The notes beneath the pieces were generated by a model. It saw nothing but the letters and a program-made list of their open reading frames with translations, searched no databases and had not been told where the DNA came from. Below are positions 44,064-53,642 of a DNA stretch of 60,645 bases, piece by piece. Origin of the DNA: Acinetobacter haemolyticus CIP 64.3 = MTCC 9819 (lineage in GTDB: Bacteria; Pseudomonadota; Gammaproteobacteria; Pseudomonadales; Moraxellaceae); contig NZ_KB849812.1 of the NCBI RefSeq assembly GCF_000369065.1, positions 1 to 60,645 on the forward strand, written 5' to 3'. Each line of letters starts with the position of its first letter. Position 1 is the first letter of the stretch. Position numbers and translations under genes: made by a program.

Positions 44064-46397
44064 ATGACACAGCTGACGCCATATCATGAAGACCAAGAAC
44101 TGGACAATAACACGTCTACAAATGTTCATTTCCGTGACATTTTAGAACAACATATTAACCGCCGTAGCCTCATCACTAAAACTGCAAGCGGTGCTGTCGC
44201 ACTGACTTTGGCATCAACTTTAACTGGCTGCAATGACAACGATAATAAATCGAATAATAATAACGGCGGAACCAACCCTCCTATTGACCCAAATAAGAAA
44301 CCTGAAAAATTAAACTTCACTACAGTGCCTAAAAATCTAAACGATATCGTGACTGTACCTGAAGGTTATGAAGCACATGTTCTGTATGCTTTAGGGGACT
44401 CAATCAATCCAACATACGCAGAATGGGATGACAACAATATTCCATCAGGTCCAAGTTTCCAATTCCGTTCAGGCGACTGTCATGACGGCATGAGTTATTT
44501 TGGTCTAAATACTGCAACAGGTCGTTATGATGAACAGCAGTCAAATGATGGTTTGTTGGTTCTAAATCATGAATATATCAATCCAACATTCTTGCATCCT
44601 AAAGGACCAAGCAAAGTTGATGGTCGCCGCCCAGAAGATGAAGTAATCCGTGAGGTAAATGCTCACGGCGTCTCGATCATTCATGTAAAGAAAGACACCA
44701 AAACTCAAAAAGTTGAACTGGTCAAAAACTCAGTTTATAACCGTCGTATTACTGGTTCGACTCTAATGGAGTTTGCTGGTCCTGCTGCGGGTAATGCATT
44801 ACTTGCGACTAAGTTCTCACCATCGGGTGTACAAACCCGTGGTACACATAACAACTGTGGTAATGGCTACACGCCATGGGGAACTTACCTCACTACTGAA
44901 GAAAACTTCATTGGTTACTTCCAACGTTCAGGGACTGATAAATACCAACGTACTGCAACAGAAGAGATTGCGCTCAAACGCTATGGTTTAGGTCTATCTA
45001 TTGATTATCAATATGAAAAAAATCCAGATGGGACGCCAAAGAAGAATGAAAAAGGCGAAATTATTTATATCTTAGATGCTCAAAAAAATAAAATACCAAA
45101 CTTAGATGAACAAGGGCGAATTCAATATTTAAATACAAATTCACGCTATGGTTGGGAAACTGCACAAGGTCAAGTTGAATCCCAAGATCTTTATGATCGT
45201 TGGAATGCTGATGTAAAAGCAGCTAATGCAGGACAAGATTACCGCAATGCACCAAATACTTTTGGTTGGATGGTCGAAATCGATCCATTTGATAGCCGCC
45301 AAGCACCTGTAAAACGTACTGCTCTTGGACGTTTTGCTCATGAAGACTGTCGTACTAGCCGCGTCATTGAAGGTCAGAACCTAGCTTTTTATATGGGTGA
45401 TGACTCACGCGGTGAGTATATCTATAAATTTGTATCCGATGCTAAGTGGGATCCAAAAGATATCAACGGTGGTTACCGCGCTGGTGATAAATATATGAAC
45501 AGCGGTAAATTCTATGTTGCTAAATTCAATGCTGATGGTACAGGTCAGTGGTTAGAGTTAAGCTATGGTAAGAATGGCTTAACAGAAAGTAATCCTGTCT
45601 ATCCATTTAAATCACAAGCAGATGTCGTAACTTTCGCACGCTTGGCGGCAGATTCTGTTGGTGCAACTAAAATGGACCGCCCTGAATGGTGTGCAGTCAA
45701 TCCTGTTAATGGTGAAGTCTATGTGACTCTCACCAATAACTCGAATCGTGGTTCAAGCTATCCGACTGACGCAGCGAATCCGCGAAATTATGAAGATCTA
45801 TATAACAATCAAAAAGTACAAAAAGGTAATGTGAATGGCCACATCATTCGCTTCCGTGAAGCTGAGGATAAAACCACAGCTGAAAGCTTCAAATGGGATA
45901 TCTACTTATTTGGTGCAGAAGCAGCCATGGCATCAAACATTAACCTTTCTGGTTTAACTGATAGCAATGATTTCTCATCACCAGATGGTATGTGGTTTGA
46001 CCCACGCGGTGTATTGTGGATTCAAACTGACGATGGTGCATATACGGATGTTACGAACTGTATGATGCTGGCAGCACTACCGGGTCAACTGAACGATGGT
46101 AGCAAGGCAACAACATCAAATGGGACTGAAACCATCGTTGGGGCAAAAGTGAATGATGAAAATCTTCGTCGTTTCCTCACAGGTCCAAAAGAATGTGAGA
46201 TCACAGGTGTAACGATGACCCCTGATTACAAAGCTATCTTCATCAACGTTCAGCACCCAGGTGAAGATGCTAAAAGTTATGCAGCACCAACTAGTAACTG
46301 GCCTGCAACTCAAACTGACCCGAATAACACTACGGCCCGTCCACGCTCTGCAACAGTGGTGATCACTCGTAAAGATGGCGGTGTAATTGTTGGGTAA
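44064..46397 (+). CDS. phoX: PhoX-type alkaline phosphatase, Tat-exported lipoprotein
   Basis: This 777-residue protein belongs to the DUF839/PhoX family of calcium- and iron-dependent phosphatases. Residues 32-38 (NRRSLIT) form a twin-arginine signal, followed by a hydrophobic stretch and a lipobox-like LTGC (Cys56). It is thus a likely Tat-exported lipoprotein. Long conserved blocks include GTHNNCGNGYTPWGTYLTTEEN and PDGMWFDPRGVLWIQTDDG, typical of the family's beta-propeller. It follows tatABC directly and carries a PhoB-like box. The expected role is release of phosphate from organic esters during starvation. Confidence 0.88.
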   Translation: MTQLTPYHEDQELDNNTSTNVHFRDILEQHINRRSLITKTASGAVALTLASTLTGCNDNDNKSNNNNGGTNPPIDPNKKPEKLNFTTVPKNLNDIVTVPEGYEAHVLYALGDSINPTYAEWDDNNIPSGPSFQFRSGDCHDGMSYFGLNTATGRYDEQQSNDGLLVLNHEYINPTFLHPKGPSKVDGRRPEDEVIREVNAHGVSIIHVKKDTKTQKVELVKNSVYNRRITGSTLMEFAGPAAGNALLATKFSPSGVQTRGTHNNCGNGYTPWGTYLTTEENFIGYFQRSGTDKYQRTATEEIALKRYGLGLSIDYQYEKNPDGTPKKNEKGEIIYILDAQKNKIPNLDEQGRIQYLNTNSRYGWETAQGQVESQDLYDRWNADVKAANAGQDYRNAPNTFGWMVEIDPFDSRQAPVKRTALGRFAHEDCRTSRVIEGQNLAFYMGDDSRGEYIYKFVSDAKWDPKDINGGYRAGDKYMNSGKFYVAKFNADGTGQWLELSYGKNGLTESNPVYPFKSQADVVTFARLAADSVGATKMDRPEWCAVNPVNGEVYVTLTNNSNRGSSYPTDAANPRNYEDLYNNQKVQKGNVNGHIIRFREAEDKTTAESFKWDIYLFGAEAAMASNINLSGLTDSNDFSSPDGMWFDPRGVLWIQTDDGAYTDVTNCMMLAALPGQLNDGSKATTSNGTETIVGAKVNDENLRRFLTGPKECEITGVTMTPDYKAIFINVQHPGEDAKSYAAPTSNWPATQTDPNNTTARPRSATVVITRKDGGVIVG

Positions 46398-46423
46398 AAC
46401 TGCTTAGTTTTAAAAGTAGATTC

Positions 46424-46457
46424 AAGCCATGCTATTTTCGGATAGCGTGGTTTTTTA
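46424..46457. terminator. Terminator between phoX and the NRDE gene
   Basis: An imperfect stem, AAGCCATGCTAT with ATAGCGTGGTTTT, has G-T pairing and is followed by T; it serves a convergent gap. Confidence 0.7.
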
Positions 46458-47237
46458 TTTCAACAAACTGATTTTTTGCTCCACAATCTCCCCCTGTTGC
46501 TCACCTTGTTGTGCTTTCTCTGTCCATAGCCATTGCTGCTGACGCATACGCAAAAAGTTAGAACATCGTGTTCCGTAGATTGGACTTTGAATAAATGTCG
46601 AAGACAATAAAGCCTCCATTTCAGCATTAATCCCCGTATCGGGGAGCAAATCGGGTATCACCTTACGCTCATCCTCCAAAATATCCCAAACTGTAGAATG
46701 CAGTGCAGCTTCAGTCATATTCGGCTGTTGTAACATCGGTAAAAACTCTTGAGTAAAGCGTTTACGTAAATGTTTGGTTTTTTCCCAATCTTCAGACATT
46801 AAACCATTCGAAACAACATAAACACCATTGGCAAGAACTTGTGGTGCTTCGCCGCGATTACTCATATAAACGGCTTGCTCTCGATCACCTACAAATAAGT
46901 TAAAACCCGCGTATTCTTGTTGTTTTAATTCTAACTGCTGCGCAAAACGAATCGGAGTTAAGTCGCTTTCTAAAAAGGTCTGTATCAAATGACCTCTTGA
47001 GGTTTGATATTGATTTTTATCTCGACCATTACGAAAGTTAGTTACAATCGCCCAGCGCCCAGATGCTGTTATCCCCATCCATGTCCCGCCTGACTGTAAA
47101 TCTTGCCCAGCAATAATGCTGCTATTTTCCCAAGCATGTAAGCGCGCGCTAGGACGATGATAAAATTCATCTCGATTTGAAATTAAGCAAAGTGGCATGT
47201 CTTCAAGAACATGCCATGCAAAAGCGACAATACACAT
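46455..47237 (-). CDS. NRDE-family (TANGO2-like) protein
   Basis: The 260-residue protein starts with MCIVAFAW and contains the SNRDEFYHRP signature that names the NRDE family. The next conserved block, SGGTWMGITASGRWAIVTNFR, is intact. The family includes human TANGO2, which has been tied to lipid and heme handling; the bacterial role is unsettled. I placed the start at the ATG at 47237, the family's usual N-terminus; the frame is open to 47285 without similarity. Confidence 0.85.
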   Translation of the reverse strand: MCIVAFAWHVLEDMPLCLISNRDEFYHRPSARLHAWENSSIIAGQDLQSGGTWMGITASGRWAIVTNFRNGRDKNQYQTSRGHLIQTFLESDLTPIRFAQQLELKQQEYAGFNLFVGDREQAVYMSNRGEAPQVLANGVYVVSNGLMSEDWEKTKHLRKRFTQEFLPMLQQPNMTEAALHSTVWDILEDERKVIPDLLPDTGINAEMEALLSSTFIQSPIYGTRCSNFLRMRQQQWLWTEKAQQGEQQGEIVEQKISLLK

Positions 47238-47343
47238 TGATTTTGTTCTCACATCTTTACACATTGAATGTACAACATTTTTCACATCATTCCGCTACAA
47301 TCTGTTCAAAACTTAATTTCAAATTCTAAATTGAGGAACAGCA

Positions 47344-48156
47344 ATGCTGACCTATCCAAATATAGACCCAGTTGCACTGAGCTTGGGACCAGTACAAGTG
47401 CATTGGTATGGACTCATGTATTTATTGGCGTTTTTATGTGCATGGGGACTTGCCTCTTATCGCGCTAAGCAGCGTGATGGCTGGACAGGAGACATGGTTT
47501 CAGATCTCGTTTTTTACGGTGCGCTAGGTGTTGTACTTGGTGGTCGTGTGGGGTACGTCCTGTTTTACGAATTTGGAAAATTCTTAGAAAATCCACTATG
47601 GCTATTCCAAGTTTGGACAGGCGGCATGAGTTTTCATGGTGGTTTTCTTGGTGTAATGATTGCCATGTTATTTTGGTGCAAGAAATACCAAAAAACATGG
47701 TTTCAAACACTGGATTTTATCGCACCTTGTGTACCGACAGGTTTAATGTTTGGTCGTATTGGTAATTTCATTGGTGGTGAACTGTATGGTCGTCAAGTTC
47801 AAGACCCAAGTTATCCATTTGGTATGATTTTCCCAACAGACCCTTTGGGGCTGGTACGCCATCCATCACAAATCTATCAAGCATTGTGTGAAGGTTTATT
47901 ACTCTTCATCATTTTATGGTGGTTTAGCTCTAAACCTCGACCACGTATGGCCGTTTCAGCAGTATTCTTAGTTGGATATGGCGTAGCACGTTTCTTTATG
48001 GAATTCTTCCGTCAACCCGATGCAGATCAAGGATTCATCTTATTTGGCTGGATGACCAAAGGACAAATTCTAAGCTTCCCAATGATTATTATTGGTCTTT
48101 GGATGATTTGGTATGCTTATCGTAAAAACATCTATGATTGGCAATTGAAAAAATAA
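47344..48156 (+). CDS. lgt: Prolipoprotein diacylglyceryl transferase
   Basis: This 270-residue inner-membrane enzyme attaches diacylglycerol from phosphatidylglycerol to the lipobox cysteine. It has about seven helices. The Lgt signature reads GRIGNFIGGELYGR near residues 138-151. It keeps the key Arg, Asn, Glu and Gly but has Gly where many Lgt proteins have a second Asn. TGAGGAACAGC precedes the start. Several predicted lipoproteins in this window are its likely substrates. A perfect hairpin follows. Confidence 0.96.
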   Translation: MLTYPNIDPVALSLGPVQVHWYGLMYLLAFLCAWGLASYRAKQRDGWTGDMVSDLVFYGALGVVLGGRVGYVLFYEFGKFLENPLWLFQVWTGGMSFHGGFLGVMIAMLFWCKKYQKTWFQTLDFIAPCVPTGLMFGRIGNFIGGELYGRQVQDPSYPFGMIFPTDPLGLVRHPSQIYQALCEGLLLFIILWWFSSKPRPRMAVSAVFLVGYGVARFFMEFFRQPDADQGFILFGWMTKGQILSFPMIIIGLWMIWYAYRKNIYDWQLKK

Positions 48157-48160
48157 ACAA

Positions 48161-48188
48161 AACAATGGGAGCTTTGGCTCCCATTGTT
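48161..48188. terminator. Terminator between lgt and wrbA
   Basis: The perfect 12-bp stem AACAATGGGAGC / GCTCCCATTGTT has a TTTG loop in a convergent gap. The T run is short. Confidence 0.8.
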
Positions 48189-48191
48189 AAT

Positions 48192-48782
48192 TCAAATGAG
48201 CTTTTTAACCAGTTCACCTAAACGTTTACCTTGAGCTTCACACAATATTTTTTCATCCTGACTTAAACTCTGATCATGACGCGGTCCACTAACATGACTC
48301 GCACCATAAGGTGTCCCCCCAGTTTTAGTATTCGATAGTGCAGGAATAGAGTTAGGAAGACCTAAAATCATCATGCCATGGTGAAATAGCGGTGGTAACA
48401 TCGTCAATAATGTACTTTCTTGCCCACCGTGCATTGAACCCGAAGAGGTAAAAACACAAGCAGGTTTATTATGCAAAGCACCATTGAGCCATAAACTGGT
48501 AGTCTGGTCCCAGAAATATTTCATCTCACTGGCCATATTGCCAAATCGAGTGGGTGAACCCAAAGCTAAACCAGAACAATGAGCCAGATCATCTAAGCTA
48601 CAATATATATCGCCATCTGCCGGTATACTCGGTTGTGCCTCTGTTACAACAGTTGCAAGATTCGGTACTGTTCGAATCCGAGCATTCACCCCTGCTGACT
48701 CGATTCCATCCGCAATTAAATGAGCCATTTGCCGAGTAGAACCATATTTGCTGTAATAAAGTACAAGAACGTAAGGTTGCAT
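48192..48782 (-). CDS. wrbA: WrbA-type NAD(P)H:quinone oxidoreductase
   Basis: This 196-residue flavodoxin-like protein has an FMN phosphate loop, YYSKYGSTRQM (about residues 9-19), a second FMN contact block GSPTRFGNMASEMK near 74-87 and a third, TSSGSMHGGQE, near 111. These are WrbA hallmarks. WrbA reduces quinones by two electrons and limits redox cycling. I use the ATG at 48782; a GTG at 48785 is immediately upstream. The gene is divergent from the YihY-family gene at 48898. Confidence 0.9.
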   Translation of the reverse strand: MQPYVLVLYYSKYGSTRQMAHLIADGIESAGVNARIRTVPNLATVVTEAQPSIPADGDIYCSLDDLAHCSGLALGSPTRFGNMASEMKYFWDQTTSLWLNGALHNKPACVFTSSGSMHGGQESTLLTMLPPLFHHGMMILGLPNSIPALSNTKTGGTPYGASHVSGPRHDQSLSQDEKILCEAQGKRLGELVKKLI

Positions 48783-48897
48783 CACTTTTCATAATTTTGC
48801 TAAGTTAAGAACACTATACGACATTTTTACCTTTTTTAGCTGTTGTTGATCTTGTGCACTCACCAAGATCTTGATTAAAAATAACTAGGATATCTCC

Positions 48898-50148
48898 ATG
48901 ATCTTAAACCGTTATCTAAAAAAACTGAATTTTTTAGAAAAAACATGGTTTCAATTTATTGTCTTTGTATTGCGCCGTTTTGAGGCTGATCGCTGTCGAG
49001 AACAAGCAGGATCCTTGACCTATACCACCTTATTTGCTGTCGTCCCAATGCTGACTGTGTTTTTGGTGATTATTTCTTCGATTAAAGCTTTAGAGCCTGC
49101 TAGGCAGCAGCTACAGCAATTGATTTATAGCAATTTTTTACCTAAAAGCACCATTGCCTTTGATAAAGCCTTAAGTGCCTTTACTGATAAATCGAGCAAC
49201 CTAACTATTATTGGTATCTTGTTTCTATTTGTCACAACGGTATTAATGCTGTCATCGATTGAGAATGTTTTTAATCGTATTTGGCGTGTCAAAGAAACGC
49301 GTACAGGCTTGGTCGGTTTTATGCGCTATTGGACCATTATTTCTTTGGGTCCGATTTTATTAGGGAGCGCATTCGTACTCTCCTCTACAGTTGCCTCAAT
49401 GAATATCTTAAGCAATAACTTCGCAGGTTATCAGCTAAACGGCGCTTTTCTTTTATGGTTAATTTCATTTTTATTAACCATTATTGGTTTTTTCATTTTG
49501 TATTGGACCATACCGAATCGCAATGTTCCCATGTACTCAGCCATGATCGCAGCATGTTTTAGTGCAACAGTATTTGAAGTCTTAAAACGCCTCTTTGGCT
49601 GGATTATGAGTAACTTCACCAGCTATGAAATCGTTTATGGTGCTTTTGCTGCGGTTCCTATTTTTCTGCTTTGGATTTTCTTGTCGTGGAATATTATTTT
49701 ACTCGGTGTGGAAATCAGCTATGCACTGACCGCATTTCATTCAGGTAAGGAACAAAAGCGTCATCCAATCATGATGTTATTAGATATCTTAGAGCTATTT
49801 TATAAGAAGCAACAAGTTGGAAATAGTGTAAGTGAGCATGAGCTACTTGATATCGTAGGTCGCGGTGAGCTGGGGCGTTTACCTTCATATATTCTGCAAT
49901 TAGAAGCACAAAATCTGATTAAACGTACAGACAATGATGAGTATGTCTTGGTTCGTAATTTAGCACAGGTTGATTTTTGGAGTTTCTTCACCGCACTCCC
50001 ATATCCACTACCACTACGAGATGATGTTGCTAATGTTCATGCAGATGATGAGTGGATGGAAAAAATCGGACCCGCCTTGATTGAAAGCAATGATTATTTA
50101 GCAGCTAAACTTTCTATTCCGTTATCCACTATTTTTGAGCAGAAGTAG
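48898..50148 (+). CDS. YihY/BrkB-family membrane protein
   Basis: This 416-residue protein has six predicted helices in the first 285 residues, with the family blocks REQAGSLTYTTLFAVVPML (about 35-53) and SSIENVFNRIWRVKETR (about 119-135). A C-terminal soluble tail contains a winged-helix-like segment. It was once annotated ribonuclease BN, but that activity belongs to RNase Z; family members are better seen as membrane proteins of uncertain, possibly transport, function. TAGGATATCTCC precedes the start. Confidence 0.9.
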   Translation: MILNRYLKKLNFLEKTWFQFIVFVLRRFEADRCREQAGSLTYTTLFAVVPMLTVFLVIISSIKALEPARQQLQQLIYSNFLPKSTIAFDKALSAFTDKSSNLTIIGILFLFVTTVLMLSSIENVFNRIWRVKETRTGLVGFMRYWTIISLGPILLGSAFVLSSTVASMNILSNNFAGYQLNGAFLLWLISFLLTIIGFFILYWTIPNRNVPMYSAMIAACFSATVFEVLKRLFGWIMSNFTSYEIVYGAFAAVPIFLLWIFLSWNIILLGVEISYALTAFHSGKEQKRHPIMMLLDILELFYKKQQVGNSVSEHELLDIVGRGELGRLPSYILQLEAQNLIKRTDNDEYVLVRNLAQVDFWSFFTALPYPLPLRDDVANVHADDEWMEKIGPALIESNDYLAAKLSIPLSTIFEQK

Positions 50149-50152
50149 CAAG

Positions 50153-50177
50153 AAGACCTCGTATTGAGGTCTTTTTT
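50153..50177. terminator. Terminator after the YihY-family gene
   Basis: AAGACCTC / GAGGTCTT has a 5-nt loop and is followed by T6, in a convergent gap. Confidence 0.85.
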
Positions 50178-51084
50178 ATTTCCTTAACCAACCTTGTAAA
50201 CTCACCACCACAATCCCTGCTAACACCAGAATTGAACCGAGAATGAAGTTTGGTTCAATTCTCTCATCGAGCAACCATACTCCGAAAATGATCCCAAACA
50301 ATGGGGTTAAAAAAGAGAATACGCCTAAGCGCGAAGCTAAATAATTTCTAAGCAACCAAAACCAAGCTAAAAAACTCGCAAAAGACACCACGAGGGTATG
50401 GAATGCCAAACTACCAATTACCAATGGGGTAAAATGAATACTTGCCTGCCCCAAAAACACAGCCAAGCCGAACAATAAAATAAAGCTACCTGCCAATTGA
50501 TAGAATAAAGTCTGTGTCACCGCAGCTTGTGCCAATGAGGATAAGCGTACGGTAATTGTGGTTGCTGCCCAAGCAATACCAGCAGCCAATGCCAACAAAT
50601 CTCCCCAAAGCATTTGTTGCTCAATCGCAGAAGCTGTCCCTGATTGCTCTCGGATAAATGTCACCACTATGCCGATAAAAGCTAGAGCAATACCACACCA
50701 TTGCAACCAACTTAAACGTTCAGCGGGTAACTTCCAATGTAAACCCAACGCCACGAAAATTGGTGCTGTATATAGCAATACCACTGCATGTGAAGCCGAG
50801 GTCCATTGTAATGCTTGCGCCAACAAAAAGAATTCTAAAGAGAATAAAAAGGCAACCAAAGCACCCGCTTGAAGATTTTGGCGATTGAATAATTCAGCGG
50901 CTTTATCCAAATACAATAAAGGCAATAACAAAATTGCTGCTAAGCCCGAACGCAGTGCAATCTGCATAAGAGGAGAAATATCTGGAGCTGCCATTTTTAG
51001 AATGACTTGTTGTAATCCCCAAATCATGCAGAGTCCGATCATAAGACCAGATGCTCGTGCATCTAATGTTTTACGCTCATCCAT
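50176..51084 (-). CDS. EamA-family (DMT) exporter
   Basis: This 302-residue membrane protein has ten helices in two EamA repeats. Typical blocks are GLCMIWGLQQVILK near the N-terminus, SASHAVVLLYTAPIFVALG at the end of repeat one and LGVFSFLTPLFGIIFGVWLL in repeat two. It likely exports a small metabolite. It is divergent from an AraC regulator (51192), the second such pair in this window. The two exporters are not close in sequence, so the pairs are parallel rather than recent duplicates. Confidence 0.88.
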   Translation of the reverse strand: MDERKTLDARASGLMIGLCMIWGLQQVILKMAAPDISPLMQIALRSGLAAILLLPLLYLDKAAELFNRQNLQAGALVAFLFSLEFFLLAQALQWTSASHAVVLLYTAPIFVALGLHWKLPAERLSWLQWCGIALAFIGIVVTFIREQSGTASAIEQQMLWGDLLALAAGIAWAATTITVRLSSLAQAAVTQTLFYQLAGSFILLFGLAVFLGQASIHFTPLVIGSLAFHTLVVSFASFLAWFWLLRNYLASRLGVFSFLTPLFGIIFGVWLLDERIEPNFILGSILVLAGIVVVSLQGWLRK

Positions 51085-51191
51085 TGCCAGCTCCCAATTT
51101 TATAATTAGAAAGCCAATATAAAGCTGTCTTATTTTGATGATATAGTGAGATTTAGACAATGCATGCATATTTTCAGGCAATTCTCATATT

Positions 51192-52001
51192 ATGAAAAAG
51201 TCAGCACATCGCATCCAAGATTTTCAGGAGCTACCCGCCTGTGATGATATTCCAGCATCATTGTGGCTACGTATTCGCGATGCACCCGCTGAAACCTTTT
51301 ATCCTAAACATGCGCATGCATGGGGAGAGTTTATTTATACTTTTGATGGGGTACTGGAGGTCAGTATTGACCAGATTCATTATCTTACACCCCCACCTTA
51401 TGGGATTTGGCTACCTCCTCATTTACAACATAGTGGGATCAACCGTCATGAGGTCACGCATTGCATTTTGTATGTACACGAAAACCTGTGCCAAAACATG
51501 CCACAACAAGCGGGTATCTTACTGACTGCACCATTGGTTCCAGCGTTGCTAGAGCACATTCGTAAACACCCTTTTTCAGAGCAGGACCCAGAATATTTAC
51601 GCTTACTACAAGTATTACTAGATGCACTCACACATGCTGAATTGGTAGGAAGTTATTTACCCACCACACAACATCCTGCCTTATCAAAAATATTAAGCCA
51701 CTTACATGCATATCCAGCGGATAATAGTACCCTGCAGCAGCTTGCGGAAATGATAAACATGACCGAAAGAACCTTGGCTCGTTATAGTCAAAAAGAGCTT
51801 GGCATGTCGTTACATGAATGGCGACAACGTCTCAAGGTGATGAAAGCGATGTCGATGCTCAATCAAGGGAAAACCATTGAAAATATTGCATTAGATTTAG
51901 GTTATGCGAGTTCTTCCGCCTTTATTTATATGTTTAAACGTTGGATGCACTTTACCCCAGATCAATTTCGGAAATTGTATCAAGGCAGTTCTCTACAATA
52001 A
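51192..52001 (+). CDS. AraC-family regulator with N-terminal cupin
   Basis: This 269-residue protein has an AraC-type cupin domain (residues about 15-110) with the metal or ligand block HAHAWGEFIYTFDG near 40. Its C-terminal HTH domain (about 165-265) contains LAEMINMTERTLAR and the second HTH ALDLGYASSSAFIYMFKR. It is likely the local regulator of the divergent exporter. Its 3' end overlaps the convergent deacetylase gene by 9 bp. The start ATG is a short distance after a weak site. Confidence 0.88.
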   Translation: MKKSAHRIQDFQELPACDDIPASLWLRIRDAPAETFYPKHAHAWGEFIYTFDGVLEVSIDQIHYLTPPPYGIWLPPHLQHSGINRHEVTHCILYVHENLCQNMPQQAGILLTAPLVPALLEHIRKHPFSEQDPEYLRLLQVLLDALTHAELVGSYLPTTQHPALSKILSHLHAYPADNSTLQQLAEMINMTERTLARYSQKELGMSLHEWRQRLKVMKAMSMLNQGKTIENIALDLGYASSSAFIYMFKRWMHFTPDQFRKLYQGSSLQ

Positions 52002-52889
52002 GCCATACCGTTTTAAATTTTCCTGCTCATAAGGTGCATCTTCAGCCGGATAACGCAAGTCTGCATGTCCTTGCTGTTTGGCCAAGGACCAAATGATGCT
52101 TTCTCCAGCTGGCAAAACCGTTGACGATAGTTGATACAGTGGATCGGTATAAGCTTTCTCACTGTCAATCCACTGCCAACCCTGTTGTTGAAATGCAAGA
52201 ACCACGTCATCCAAAAAAGCCGCATTAATGGCATTTACATGTAATAACAGTACATGTTTTGGTGAATAACCAATTGTATCTATTGCAAGCTGATCATAAT
52301 AATCGGCTCGATCTAGCAAATGATAAATGTATGCTTGCTTTAATTTCTCAAGCTGATCACTCTGATGATGCTTTTGATAAGACAAGTATTTTTGGTTATA
52401 AAACCAATCACTGGCATCAATACTCACTGCACCCGACTGATAGTCATGCTGTTTAAGATACCCAACAACTGCATCTCTTTTTTCTTGGGTATTGCCTTCT
52501 TTCAAAAAAGGATAACGATATCTTGCAACCCAGCCCTGTAACGGTTGAAATACTTGTTCTGCTCGTCGAATTCCATCAATGTATTGTTGGCTACTGATGC
52601 TGTCTTTATTTAAGTTAAGATGAAACTCACTATGGTTACCAATTTGATGACCTTGTTTCCCCCATTCAGCAACCAATTGTACACCTGCATAATCACCAAT
52701 CTTGATTACACTCGGGTAAATAATACTTTTGATTCGATGTTGATGAAGTTGCTCTAAAATATGCTGATTAATTGTTAAGGCTTGAACATTTAAATCAGGA
52801 TTTACCCCATCATCGAAACTCAACGCCAACTGCTTCGCATGAACGAAACTGGTGATCAAAAACAGTGTCAGGTATAGCCCTATTTTCAT
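51993..52889 (-). CDS. Secreted polysaccharide deacetylase-family protein
   Basis: The 298-residue precursor has a signal peptide (1 to about 18, ending VHA). A NodB-type carbohydrate esterase 4 domain follows: LSFDDGV gives the catalytic Asp and metal Asp, GNHSEFHLN the metal-binding HxxxH, and RYRYPFLKEG the RxxP-like motif. Such enzymes deacetylate N-acetyl sugars in peptidoglycan, chitin or PNAG-like polymers. The polymer cannot be named. The 3' end overlaps the AraC gene by 9 bp. Confidence 0.85.
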   Translation of the reverse strand: MKIGLYLTLFLITSFVHAKQLALSFDDGVNPDLNVQALTINQHILEQLHQHRIKSIIYPSVIKIGDYAGVQLVAEWGKQGHQIGNHSEFHLNLNKDSISSQQYIDGIRRAEQVFQPLQGWVARYRYPFLKEGNTQEKRDAVVGYLKQHDYQSGAVSIDASDWFYNQKYLSYQKHHQSDQLEKLKQAYIYHLLDRADYYDQLAIDTIGYSPKHVLLLHVNAINAAFLDDVVLAFQQQGWQWIDSEKAYTDPLYQLSSTVLPAGESIIWSLAKQQGHADLRYPAEDAPYEQENLKRYGLL

Positions 52890-52959
52890 TCTATTTTTCT
52901 CATTTCTTTTCCCATAAAAAAACGCTGATACCTAGATACCAGCGCCATATCACTCATTC

Positions 52960-53601
52960 TTATGCTTTAACAAAGGTATCCCAATCATATTCCCCAGACT
53001 GAGTAATTAATTTCATCGTAAGTTGATCATTTGGATTTAAAGCACCTACTCCAGCTGGCGTACCGGTCATAATCACATCACCTGCTTGTAAACTAAATGA
53101 CTGATTAATTTCGACCAATAGCGCTCCGATATCAAACAACATATCCCGGCTAAAACCATGCTGACGCTGTTCGCCATTGATCATTAAAACCAATTCTAAT
53201 TCTTGTAAATCACCGATTTCATCTGCTTCAACCCAATCTGCCAATATACAAGCACCATCGAACGCTTTTGCTCGCTCCCAAGGCTGTCCTTTGTCTTTCA
53301 ATTCACTTTGCAAATCACGCAAAGTTAAATCCAAACCTAACGTAATCGCACCAATTGCTTCTAATGCTTTGTTCTTATCGGTTTCTTGAGATAAAGGATG
53401 TGCAATTTGCAAACAAATTTCACATTCATAATGACACTCGCCTAAGGCCTGATTCCAAGCGACACCTTGTGCTAACGTAGCAAGGCTACTTGGTGGTTTC
53501 ATAAATAAAATCGGACGATCTGGGACAGCATTCCCCAACTCTTTCGCGTGCTCAGCATAATTTCTACCCACACAAACAATTTTTGAAGGCTGTGTACTCA
53601 T
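52960..53601 (-). CDS. Fumarylacetoacetate hydrolase-family protein (acylpyruvate hydrolase-like)
   Basis: This 213-residue protein is a minimal FAH domain. Residues KIVCVGRNYAEHAKELG form the family N-terminus. The metal site uses acidic residues in HYECEICLQI near 57-66 and an Asp in LGLDLTLRD near 88. TGTPAGVGAL near 180 is the conserved C-terminal loop. Proteins of this size often hydrolyse acylpyruvates or decarboxylate oxaloacetate. No pathway partners lie beside it. Confidence 0.88.
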   Translation of the reverse strand: MSTQPSKIVCVGRNYAEHAKELGNAVPDRPILFMKPPSSLATLAQGVAWNQALGECHYECEICLQIAHPLSQETDKNKALEAIGAITLGLDLTLRDLQSELKDKGQPWERAKAFDGACILADWVEADEIGDLQELELVLMINGEQRQHGFSRDMLFDIGALLVEINQSFSLQAGDVIMTGTPAGVGALNPNDQLTMKLITQSGEYDWDTFVKA

Positions 53602-53642
53602 GAAAACTCCTTGTTGTTTTGAACCGTTATTTATTTTTACAA

